From an uncultured Eubacteriales bacterium (lineage in GTDB: Bacteria > Bacillota > Clostridia > TANB77 > CAG-508): a DNA stretch of 9,092 nt. Of the stretch, positions 1-6,877 are shown piece after piece. Numbering within the stretch: the first letter of the stretch is position 1; every line of letters starts with the position of its first letter. The position numbers and the translations under genes are program-made. The stretch spans positions 1 through 9,092 of the forward strand of contig CABTXJ010000027.1 in the NCBI GenBank assembly GCA_902488785.1, read 5' to 3'. The notes under the pieces are model-generated. The model searched no databases, was not told where the DNA came from, and saw nothing but the letters and a program-made list of their open reading frames with translations.

Positions 1-1
1 A

Positions 2-268
2 AGTGATAAAGAAGTAGAAGATCCAAATGATCCGGTTACTTCAGGACAGATACCACCACAAGAAAGAACATATGCAGTAGCAACAAGGGAACATGACTCA
101 GGATCAACAGAACTTGTAACATTATCACCACCTACAGGTTTAGGACAAAAAGATAAAGCTAGAAAAGAAGCATTAATAATTACTATAATAACAGGAGCAA
201 TGGTAGTAGCAATACTTACACAAGGCATATCTGGAAATAGTAATAAAAGAAACAGAAGAAAGCTGTAA
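2..268 (+). CDS. C-terminal end of a surface protein with a sortase-type sorting signal (partial at 5' edge)
   Basis: Only the last 88 residues are in the window; the frame is open from base 2 to TAA at 266-268. The first 40 visible residues are polar and rich in Pro, Thr, Ser and Glu, as in a wall-spanning stalk. SPPTG follows at residues 42-46, then a short charged spacer, a hydrophobic segment at about 57-77 (ALIITIITGAMVVAILTQGI) and a tail rich in Arg, Lys and Asn ending in NRRKL. This order matches a cell-wall sorting signal. SPPTG is not the classical LPXTG, but (S/P)PXTG is the form reported for Clostridioides difficile sortase B. The inferred role is a protein secreted and linked to peptidoglycan. 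Such proteins often accompany conjugation genes in Gram-positive elements, which fits the coupling protein downstream. It could instead be an ordinary protein with one C-terminal membrane anchor. The missing N-terminal part prevents a more specific call. Confidence 0.75.
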   Translation, partial: SDKEVEDPNDPVTSGQIPPQERTYAVATREHDSGSTELVTLSPPTGLGQKDKARKEALIITIITGAMVVAILTQGISGNSNKRNRRKL

Positions 269-297
269 TAAAAAAAGCTAAATAGATATAATTTTTA

Positions 298-333
298 AAA
301 AGATAGCAGAAAAATCTGCTATCTTTTGATTTT
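298..333 (+). terminator. Rho-independent terminator after the surface protein gene
   Basis: AGATAGCAGA (301-310) pairs perfectly with TCTGCTATCT (315-324) across an AAAA loop, and flanking A/T pairs extend the stem to 13 bp (298-327). A T-rich run, TTTTGATTTT, follows at 324-333. It lies 30 bases after the stop codon and separates the surface protein gene from the next transcription unit. Confidence 0.88.
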
Positions 334-383
334 ATATTAAAATTAAGATTACAAAATTAAATATATTAATTATATTAATATTT

Positions 384-412
384 TTGACTTTAAATAGAGC
401 ATTTTATATAAT
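384..412 (+). promoter_or_regulatory. Near-consensus vegetative promoter for the 222-residue gene and virD4
   Basis: TTGACT at 384-389 and TATAAT at 407-412 are separated by exactly 17 bases, which is a one-mismatch sigma-A-type promoter. The expected transcript start is near 419, giving a leader of about 46 bases before the ATG at 465. It lies after the upstream terminator, so the next two genes form an independent unit. Confidence 0.85.
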
Positions 413-413
413 T

Positions 414-446
414 TATGTATAATTAAGTGTTATATATGTATAATTA
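414..446 (+). repeat. 12-bp direct repeat at the predicted transcript start and leader
   Basis: TATGTATAATTA occurs exactly at 414-425 and again at 435-446, a 21-base period or about two helical turns. The first copy overlaps the predicted transcription start, so the pair could be an operator. Each copy also contains a TATAAT-like hexamer, so chance or an alternative -10 in this AT-rich DNA remains possible. Confidence 0.5.
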
Positions 447-464
447 CACACACGGAGGATATAA

Positions 465-1133
465 ATGAATGATTCATTTAGAATAACAGAAAAAGAAACT
501 GTTAAAACTTTAATATATGAGATTATTAAAGTAAATATAAAAGATAGAGAAATAGAAACAACATACAAATTTGAAAGACTTGAAGGGAAAGTTGTGTCTG
601 AAAATAATGGAATAAAAATTAAAGAGTATACATTAAAAACAAACAATCCAAACATAATTATTGTTACTATTTGGGAAGACAAATGCGCAGTAAATGGTGG
701 GATTATAAAAGATGGAAAACTTATAATATCTTCAAAATCAAAAGGAATAAGATATAAGGCTGTTAAGATAAATCAAAGTGCTGAGTATTTTAAGTATGAA
801 CCTTCTGAAAATAGGAAAATATTAATTATAGATTTAGAAGATGGAAAAGAATTAAAAGAAGAAAAAATAAAATATAATGATAAAGAATATATTACCTGTA
901 AAATTGTTCCAAATAAAAAATATTTAGCAATAGAATTTAGATTTGGAATTAGTAAAATAATAGTAATAGGAATGTGTAAATTTGAAAAAGAAAAAGGAAA
1001 ATATATTGCAACAATTGATCCAAGAGAATCACAAAGAATAGACTATGAATTCTTTTTAAGAAATATCGAAAAAAATATGTCAAAAGAAATAATTTTAGAA
1101 GATAGACAGGAAAGATCAAAGGAAGGATTCTAA
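465..1133 (+). CDS. Uncharacterised 222-residue soluble protein, translationally linked to the coupling protein
   Basis: I do not recognise this protein. GGAGG at 454-458, six bases before the ATG, fixes the start. It has no signal peptide and no membrane segment. The sequence alternates short hydrophobic runs (NIIIVTIW near 63-70, KIIVIGM near 164-170) with charged turns rich in Lys and Glu, suggesting a mainly beta fold with an amphipathic, charged C-terminal helix from about 195. Three cysteines (C74, C145, C171) are scattered and form no metal motif. It is the first gene of a two-gene unit: its TAA at 1131-1133 lies one base before the virD4 start, and the virD4 ribosome binding site lies inside its last codons. 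The likely inference is that it acts with the coupling protein, perhaps in the cytoplasm as an adaptor or accessory factor. No catalytic motif supports an enzymatic role. Confidence 0.85.
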   Translation: MNDSFRITEKETVKTLIYEIIKVNIKDREIETTYKFERLEGKVVSENNGIKIKEYTLKTNNPNIIIVTIWEDKCAVNGGIIKDGKLIISSKSKGIRYKAVKINQSAEYFKYEPSENRKILIIDLEDGKELKEEKIKYNDKEYITCKIVPNKKYLAIEFRFGISKIIVIGMCKFEKEKGKYIATIDPRESQRIDYEFFLRNIEKNMSKEIILEDRQERSKEGF

Positions 1134-1134
1134 T

Positions 1135-3393
1135 ATGAAAGAAAAATTAGAAAAGCTAAAAAGAATTGCAATAGTATCATTAATTGCAATGGTTATACTA
1201 TCCATATTTGTTATACCTGCAATTGCAATTTCTATAGTAGCAGGTGCACAATATGTAGCTCCAAATCCAACAAGTGCTCTTCCTATTACTTCTAATTTGA
1301 AATTTGGTATAACACATCCATTTAAAACTATTGGTATATTAAAAGCCACACCTCAAGGATTAGCAGTATATATTAGATCAATAAGAATATTGTTTTATTT
1401 AATGTTAGTGTTTGCAATATTTATGCTACTAAAAAAAGAAGAAGAAATAGATCCTTGGGAAAACAAAGAACATGCTTCAAGTAGGTGGTCAAAACAAGGA
1501 GAACAATATAGCATATTAAGCAAAACAGATGGAATACTACTTGCAAAAGATAATTACTTACCTGTTGATAAACCTGGAAATATTAATGTAATGGTTGTTG
1601 GTGGATCTGGATCTGGTAAGTCTGCAGCATTTGTTAAACCAAATGTTATACCACTTTTAGGATCATATGTATTTACTGACCCAAAGGGAGAACTATATGA
1701 TGATACAGCAGGATATTTTGAAGCAAATGGATATGAAATAAAGGTATTAAACTTAATGAATCCAAATAAAAGCGATGGATTCAATCCTCTTATGAATATA
1801 CGAAATGTAGATACAGATTTAGACATAGTTACGAGCACTATATTTACAGGTCAAGGTGGAACAACAGGAAGTGACCCATATTGGGATAACATGGCAGAAA
1901 AGATGCTTAAGGCATTAATATTATTTTTGATAGAAGGAAGACCGGTAGAAGAAAGAAACTTAGCAAGTTGTGCAAATCTTGTAAGGCTTGCAAATAATAA
2001 CGGAAGTTTTAATATAGTGTCAGACCTAATGAAAGTATTACCAGATGGCAGTATGGCAAGAAAAAGTTATGAAGACGTTCAAATAGCTACAGATAAGGCA
2101 TATAGTTCAATACTATCTACATTACAATCTAAGCTTGGTAAGTTTGACTCTTCAGCAATTGCAGCACTTACTGCAACAAATACAATAGAATTTAAAGATA
2201 TATCTGAAAAGAAAACAGCTCTTTATGTAATATCGCCAGACTCACATTCTACATATGATTTCTTACTTACTATATTTTTCTCACAGATGATACAACAACT
2301 ATATGACCACGCAGATAAGAATGGAGGAAAGCTAAATATACCAGTATATTTCTTCTTAGACGAGTTTGCAAACATTGGTCAAATACCAGATTTTGATAAG
2401 AAAATATCAACATCAAGAAGTAGGAAAATTAACTTTAATGTTATTATACAGAATTTAGATCAGTTAGAGGCAATATATCCAGATTCATTTGAAACTATAC
2501 TTGCAAATTGCGATACTCACTTGTATTTAGGATCAAATTCACAAAAAACTTCTGAGTATTTTTCAAAAGCATTAGGCGAAGTTAATATTGTGCAAGAATC
2601 TATATCAGTAAGTACTAGCAAAAATACAAAAGGTGATGAAAAAGGTGGAACAAATGAAAGTGTTTCTAAAAACAAATTCTCAAGACCACTTATGACACCA
2701 GATGAACTTAAAAGATTACCAAATGATAATTGTATAATTTTAGAAAAGGGATTATTCCCAATACTTGCAGAAAAAGCATTCTACTTTAATGATTCTAAGA
2801 GTAAGGAACTTATGAAATACAAGGCGCATCATAATGAATATGAAGTAGATAGAGGACTTTGGAGAGAATTTGATGTAAATAGGAAAGGAAATGCAAGTCA
2901 AAAGAATGAAAGACTCGAAAAAACATTAGAAAAGTTTGATGACATAGAAAAAGATATTCTAGGAATGAATACTGAAAAGAAAAATACAGTAGAATCATTA
3001 GGAATTGAAGATCTGTTTAATTCAAAACCAAAAAGAAAAATAACAGACATTAAGATAGGCAAAGAAGAGAAGAAAAAAGAATCTAAGATAAAGCCAATAG
3101 TATTTGAAGAAGAAGCTTTTGAAGAAAACAATAATAATAATTTTAATAGCACAAATATAATTAAAACTAAGAATAGAGAAGTAGGAAATTATGTGCCACC
3201 TAGAGGTACAATAGATGACCTATTAGAAGAAGATATAGATTTTGGAAGTGAAGAAAATACAGAAAAAAAGAAAGAAAATGAAATAGATCCTAGAAAAAAC
3301 TTAGACTTCGATGTTGCAAGAGAGATAGAAAAAAAGTTTGATGAGTTATTTGGATTTTTAGATTTTTCAGAAGATAATAGAGAAAAAGAATAA
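1135..3393 (+). CDS. virD4: VirD4/TraG-type coupling ATPase of a type IV secretion (conjugation) system
   Basis: This 752-residue protein is a membrane-anchored hexameric-type ATPase of the family that hands relaxase-bound DNA or protein substrates to a type IV secretion channel. Two membrane helices at about 11-37 and 80-99 flank an outside loop of about 40 residues. The Walker A motif is GGSGSGKS (156-163) and the Walker B motif is VYFFLDEFANIG (404-415), with D409 and E410. Family blocks include DPYWDNMAEKML (247-258), SRSRKINFNVIIQNLDQL (427-444), CDTHLYLG (459-466) and PLMTPDELKRLP (518-529). GGAAGG at 1121-1126, eight bases before the ATG, supports the start. The conserved core ends near 560. 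The remaining 190 residues form a charged, low-complexity tail (EENNNNNF near 663-670, many KKE/EEK runs), making the protein longer than many VirD4 relatives. FtsK/TcpA-type translocases are a less likely alternative. No other secretion gene is visible, so the partners must lie upstream or elsewhere. Confidence 0.93.
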   Translation: MKEKLEKLKRIAIVSLIAMVILSIFVIPAIAISIVAGAQYVAPNPTSALPITSNLKFGITHPFKTIGILKATPQGLAVYIRSIRILFYLMLVFAIFMLLKKEEEIDPWENKEHASSRWSKQGEQYSILSKTDGILLAKDNYLPVDKPGNINVMVVGGSGSGKSAAFVKPNVIPLLGSYVFTDPKGELYDDTAGYFEANGYEIKVLNLMNPNKSDGFNPLMNIRNVDTDLDIVTSTIFTGQGGTTGSDPYWDNMAEKMLKALILFLIEGRPVEERNLASCANLVRLANNNGSFNIVSDLMKVLPDGSMARKSYEDVQIATDKAYSSILSTLQSKLGKFDSSAIAALTATNTIEFKDISEKKTALYVISPDSHSTYDFLLTIFFSQMIQQLYDHADKNGGKLNIPVYFFLDEFANIGQIPDFDKKISTSRSRKINFNVIIQNLDQLEAIYPDSFETILANCDTHLYLGSNSQKTSEYFSKALGEVNIVQESISVSTSKNTKGDEKGGTNESVSKNKFSRPLMTPDELKRLPNDNCIILEKGLFPILAEKAFYFNDSKSKELMKYKAHHNEYEVDRGLWREFDVNRKGNASQKNERLEKTLEKFDDIEKDILGMNTEKKNTVESLGIEDLFNSKPKRKITDIKIGKEEKKKESKIKPIVFEEEAFEENNNNNFNSTNIIKTKNREVGNYVPPRGTIDDLLEEDIDFGSEENTEKKKENEIDPRKNLDFDVAREIEKKFDELFGFLDFSEDNREKE

Positions 3394-3402
3394 TATGAAT
3401 AG

Positions 3403-3441
3403 AAAACATCCACATTACAAAGATTAAATGTGGATGTTTTT
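3403..3441 (+). terminator. Rho-independent terminator after virD4
   Basis: AAAACATCCACATT (3403-3416) is perfectly complementary to AATGTGGATGTTTT (3427-3440). This gives a 14-bp stem with a 10-base loop, ending in a short T run. It starts ten bases after the virD4 stop. The A-tract on the 5' arm means it could also work in the reverse direction. Confidence 0.9.
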
Positions 3442-3594
3442 ATAAATTTATTATATATAAAAAGAAAGATAATAAATATTTTAAATTGAAAATACTTATT
3501 AAAAATGGTATGTTTATATATATAAAATAAAAAAATAAATATTAAAAGTCAAAATAAAAAATATTAAAATATTAAAAAAATATAAGGAAACAAA
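3442..3594 (+). promoter_or_regulatory. A/T-only leader with a possible promoter (TTGAAA-17-TATGTT) for the nuclease gene
   Basis: Between the terminator and the nuclease start the DNA is almost entirely A and T, with repeated A-tracts. The best promoter candidate is TTGAAA at 3486-3491 with TATGTT at 3509-3514 and a 17-base spacer. The -10 matches only four of six positions, and many TATA-like strings nearby make the call weak. A ribosome binding site, AAGGA at 3584-3588, lies six bases before the ATG. I see no small gene here. Confidence 0.35.
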
Positions 3595-4746
3595 ATGAAA
3601 TTTATTCATATAGCAGATGTTCATCTAGACATGCCATTTAAATTACTTGGAAATTTAGGTGAAAAGAGAAGGCTTGAACAAATAGAAGCAATGCAAAAAT
3701 TAATTGAATATATAAAAAAGAATAATATAGAGTATCTTTTCATAAGTGGTGATTTCTATGAACATGATTATATTAGAAATACAACTATCAAAACAATTAT
3801 AGAAAATTTTTCTAATATACCAAATACAAAAATATACATTTCGCCTGGAAATCATGATCCATATATTAAAAATTCTGAATATGAAAAAAATACTTGGCCA
3901 AGCAATGTTCACATTTTTAAAAATTATGAAGTAATAGAAGAAGATAATGTAAATATCTATGGATACGGTTTTACAGATTTTTATGATAATGGTATTGATT
4001 TAAATGATATAGAAATACTTGAAAATGGTAAGAAAAACATATTTGTAATACATGGTGATTTAGCTTCTTCTGAAAGCTCAGAAGGTGTAGGAAATAATTA
4101 TAATCCACTATATTTAAAAAAATTAAGTAGACTAGGATTTGATTATGTAGCATTAGGACATATTCATAAATCTAATTTTAAAAATGATAATCATGTATTA
4201 TATCCAGGAAGCTTTCTAAGCTATAGGTTCAGTGACGATAATGCAGGGGCAATAGTAGGGGAATTTAAAAAAGGATATACATATACTTTTTCTGATAATC
4301 ATAGAGAAGAAGGATTTAGATCAAATGAAGAAGAACAACTATATTTAAATCATATATCCTTTGATGATTCACCATTTTTAATTGAAGATATTGATATATC
4401 AGATGTTAATTCAAAAGAAGAATTGGTAGGGAAAATCAATAATTTGAAATTTAAAGAAAATTCATATATAAAATTAATAATTAAAGGAAATAAAAATTTT
4501 GAGTTTACTACAAATTACCTATTAGATAATATTAATAATTCAAATATTATAACTATAAAAGATGAGTCGAAAAACACAAGAAACTTAGAAGAAATAGCAA
4601 CTGAAAATACTTTAAGAGGAATTTTTGTAAAAAAAGCGTTAGAAAAAATTACAGAAATTAAAGCAACAAGCAGTGATTATAAAAATGATCCAGAATATTT
4701 AAATATGTTAAAAGCTATAGAAATAGTATTAGATGAAATGGAGTAG
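3595..4746 (+). CDS. Mre11/SbcD-family DNA exonuclease (YhaO-like metallophosphoesterase)
   Basis: This 383-residue protein has the calcineurin-like metallophosphoesterase fold of Mre11, SbcD and YhaO, which trims DNA ends with a two-metal (usually manganese) centre. Motifs appear in order: ADVHLD (D8, H10), SGDFYEH (D53, H57), GNHDP (N86, H87), VIHGD (H153) and ALGHIH (H189, H191). All expected metal ligands are present, so the enzyme should be active. The region after about 240 is a divergent lysine- and asparagine-rich capping or partner-binding part. Its length fits SbcD and YhaO. AAGGA six bases upstream supports the ATG. The gene is followed three bases later by the Rad50-like ATPase, the usual pairing, and both should form one cytoplasmic repair complex. 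I favour YhaO-like over true SbcD because the partner resembles YhaN rather than long SbcC. No signal peptide or membrane segment is present. Confidence 0.9.
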   Translation: MKFIHIADVHLDMPFKLLGNLGEKRRLEQIEAMQKLIEYIKKNNIEYLFISGDFYEHDYIRNTTIKTIIENFSNIPNTKIYISPGNHDPYIKNSEYEKNTWPSNVHIFKNYEVIEEDNVNIYGYGFTDFYDNGIDLNDIEILENGKKNIFVIHGDLASSESSEGVGNNYNPLYLKKLSRLGFDYVALGHIHKSNFKNDNHVLYPGSFLSYRFSDDNAGAIVGEFKKGYTYTFSDNHREEGFRSNEEEQLYLNHISFDDSPFLIEDIDISDVNSKEELVGKINNLKFKENSYIKLIIKGNKNFEFTTNYLLDNINNSNIITIKDESKNTRNLEEIATENTLRGIFVKKALEKITEIKATSSDYKNDPEYLNMLKAIEIVLDEME

Positions 4747-4752
4747 AAATTG
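4740..4752 (+). promoter_or_regulatory. Ribosome binding site and TTG start of the ATPase gene
   Basis: GGAG at 4740-4743 lies inside the last codons of the nuclease gene, whose TAG is at 4744-4746, and six bases precede the TTG at 4750. Only three bases separate the stop and start codons. The layout suggests translational coupling, with the weak start codon lowering ATPase yield when the upstream gene is not translated. Confidence 0.75.
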
Positions 4753-6666
4753 AAGATAGAAAAACTAAAAATAAATGGTTATGGACAATTAAGCAATAGG
4801 GAAATAAATTTAAGCCCGGGTATTAATGTAATAAAAGGGTATAATGAAGCTGGTAAGAGTACATTATTATCTTTTATTAGTTCTTCATTATATGGCATTG
4901 ATAAGAATAAGAATGGACAAAGTATATCAGAATATAATAAGTATAAACCATGGAATAATACAAACTTTTCAGGAAGTATAGTATATAGATTAGATGATTC
5001 AAATGAATATGAAATATATAGAGATTTTAATAGTAAAAAAACAATAATTACTGATTCAAATTTAAATGATTTAACAAATGGATTTAAAACAACAAGAAAA
5101 GGCGTCGAAATATTAGAAGAACAAATAGGAATAGATAAAACAACTTTTAAAAATAGTAGTATTTCTTTTCAAAAATTAGTTGTACTAGATGATAAGGATA
5201 AGTCACAAATAATACAAAAAATGACTAATTTAGTAAGCACTGGTGAAGAAAATGTTTCATATACAAATATAGTTAAAAAATTATCAGATAGACAAGTAAA
5301 AGAAATAGGAAATAATAGAACTAAAAATAAACCTATAAATGAAATAGAAGAGGAATTGTTAAAATTACAAAAAAAGCAAGAAGAAATATTAGATTTAAAA
5401 TATAAAAAAGATAATATAATTGAAGATAGAAAAAAGATACAAGATGAATTTTCAGAATTAGAAAAAAAGAAAAACTTTTTGACAGATGTAAGAGAGCATT
5501 TCTTGAAAGATGCAGATAAAAATAGAAATTTAGATATATATAATAATATAAAACAAAAGCAAGATATGATAATGGATAAAAAACAATTAAAAGCAGATAC
5601 TATTACCATTCCTGCAATATATCCTAAATATAAAAAAGTATTTTTTGTTGAAAGCATAATTGCACTTATGTTAATTGTTGCATATTTTGCATATGAAATA
5701 TTCTATAATAAAATAGTAGTTTCAAAACTTATACAAAAAAATAAAACATTAATTTTTGTACTTGGAATTATATTGGGGCTTGCGATTGCTATTGGTATCA
5801 CATATATGATTGCAAATGTAAAAAGAAAAAAAGAAATGGAAAAATTAGAAAAATATAATAGAGAAATTGAAAAAGAAATATTAGTGCTTAGAAAAGATAT
5901 TATGGATCTAGAAAAAGACCTAGAAAAAATGCAAAAAGGTTCAAGAGATAGTAATGATAGATTCTATAGGTTAATGAAAATAAAATACTTAGGCAAAATT
6001 GACAATGATTATTTAGAAGAAATAATAAATAAAAGGGCAGGTGAAATAGCTGTTGAAACTAAAAAAGTAGAGAATAAATATGAAACTGCAATTATTGATT
6101 TGAGTAAAATTGATGCAGAAAATAAGTTACTTGAAATATCAGAAAATAAGCTTGCAGAAGTTGTAGAAAGAAAAGAAAATTTAAATTCACAAAAGGAAGA
6201 ATTAGAAAATTATAATAAGTCATTTGAAATAGCAAAAGAATTATTAGAACGATCATATAATGAAATGAAGGATAACTTAGGCCCAAGCTTTAACACAAGA
6301 TTAAGTTATATAACTAAAAAGATAACAAATGGTAAATATAATGAAGTAAAGATAAATAGAAATCATGAAATAAAGGTTAAAACAGAATGGGGTGACATAA
6401 TTGACTTATCACTTTTAAGTACTGGAACAATTGAACAAGTTAATTTAGCATTAAGACTTGCAATACTTGAACACATAACTTCAGAGAAGTTACCAATAAT
6501 AGTAGATGAAGCTTTTGCTTTTTATGATGATCAAAGATTATGTAACACAATAAAATTTTTAAGTAATGAATATAAGGATAGACAAATAATATTATTTACT
6601 TGTTCAAATAGAGAAATGGAATCAGTTGACAAGATGGATATTGATGTAAATTATATTAGCATATAA
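4750..6666 (+). CDS. Rad50/SbcC-like (YhaN-like) ABC ATPase with a central membrane hairpin
   Basis: This 638-residue ATPase is the partner of the nuclease upstream. Residues 1-180 form the N-terminal ATP-binding half, with Walker A GYNEAGKST (30-38) and a Q-loop glutamine in SISFQKL (Q141). Coiled coil covers about 195-280 and 360-505. Between the coils are two hydrophobic helices, about 297-318 and 333-355, joined by a loop of roughly 14 residues. The C-terminal half has the ABC signature LSTGTIEQVNLALRLA (556-571), Walker B LPIIVDEAF (581-589, D586 and E587) and the D-loop FAFYDD. There is no CXXC zinc hook; only C598 and C618 are present. The start is TTG at 4750, because the reading KIEKLKINGYG matches the usual family N-terminus and no nearby in-frame ATG exists; GGAG at 4740-4743 sits six bases upstream. 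It is shorter than YhaN of Bacillus subtilis and far shorter than SbcC. The expected role is ATP-gated DNA-end processing, probably at the membrane. Confidence 0.88.
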   Translation: MKIEKLKINGYGQLSNREINLSPGINVIKGYNEAGKSTLLSFISSSLYGIDKNKNGQSISEYNKYKPWNNTNFSGSIVYRLDDSNEYEIYRDFNSKKTIITDSNLNDLTNGFKTTRKGVEILEEQIGIDKTTFKNSSISFQKLVVLDDKDKSQIIQKMTNLVSTGEENVSYTNIVKKLSDRQVKEIGNNRTKNKPINEIEEELLKLQKKQEEILDLKYKKDNIIEDRKKIQDEFSELEKKKNFLTDVREHFLKDADKNRNLDIYNNIKQKQDMIMDKKQLKADTITIPAIYPKYKKVFFVESIIALMLIVAYFAYEIFYNKIVVSKLIQKNKTLIFVLGIILGLAIAIGITYMIANVKRKKEMEKLEKYNREIEKEILVLRKDIMDLEKDLEKMQKGSRDSNDRFYRLMKIKYLGKIDNDYLEEIINKRAGEIAVETKKVENKYETAIIDLSKIDAENKLLEISENKLAEVVERKENLNSQKEELENYNKSFEIAKELLERSYNEMKDNLGPSFNTRLSYITKKITNGKYNEVKINRNHEIKVKTEWGDIIDLSLLSTGTIEQVNLALRLAILEHITSEKLPIIVDEAFAFYDDQRLCNTIKFLSNEYKDRQIILFTCSNREMESVDKMDIDVNYISI

Positions 6667-6741
6667 TTAAAAATAAAAATTAAATTTAATAATAAAAGAA
6701 TATAAATTAAAATTAAAAAACTAATAATAAACTGTATATAC
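6667..6741 (+). other. A/T-rich spacer after the ATPase gene
   Basis: This short stretch between the ATPase stop codon and the terminator is nearly pure A and T. It contains no supportable gene, promoter or repeat. Confidence 0.6.
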
Positions 6742-6775
6742 AAAGCAATTACGTTAAATGTAGTTGCTTTTATTA
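6742..6775 (+). terminator. Rho-independent terminator after the nuclease-ATPase pair
   Basis: AAAGCAATTAC (6742-6752) pairs with GTAGTTGCTTT (6760-6770) around a seven-base loop, with one G-U wobble. A short T-rich tail (TTTTATTATT) follows. The T run is interrupted, so termination may be partial. It ends the nuclease and ATPase transcript before the next promoter. Confidence 0.7.
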
Positions 6776-6788
6776 TTAATAATATATG

Positions 6789-6817
6789 TTTAAAAATTAT
6801 GATATATATTATATAAT
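6789..6817 (+). promoter_or_regulatory. Probable promoter for the SDR-rnhB-pdp unit
   Basis: TTTAAA at 6789-6794 and a perfect TATAAT at 6812-6817 have a 17-base spacer. The -35 matches four of six positions. It lies between the terminator and the SDR gene, where a promoter is expected, and gives a leader of about 54 bases. High local AT content limits confidence. Confidence 0.5.
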
Positions 6818-6877
6818 TTAAGTTATTAAAGTAATAATAATTAAGTGAAAAAATAAAGAAAAGATAAAGGAAAGAAT

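Noticed and set aside
269..464. Riboswitch or small protein gene upstream of the 222-residue gene
   Set aside because: The gap is fully explained by a terminator, a promoter and a leader of about 46 bases, which is too short and too AT-rich for a known riboswitch; no small frame has a credible start.
413..682. Reverse-strand open frame of 89 codons with hydrophobic content
   Set aside because: It overlaps the promoter and the start of the 222-residue gene, has no ribosome binding site, and its hydrophobicity is what results from reading A-rich coding DNA backwards.
3442..3594. Possible replication origin or curved-DNA element from repeated A-tracts
   Set aside because: A-tracts are expected at this base composition; their spacing is irregular and no DnaA boxes or iterons were seen.
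5169..5657. Long reverse-strand open frame of 162 codons
   Set aside because: It lies wholly inside the coiled-coil part of the ATPase gene. It is rich in Ser, Phe and Cys, as expected of the complement of Lys/Glu/Asn-rich coding sequence, and matches no family I know.
3595..6666. Nuclease plus ATPase read as an anti-phage defence system
   Set aside because: The motifs and gene order fit the common YhaO/YhaN or SbcDC repair pairing. No additional effector, helicase or toxin gene is present to support a defence reading.
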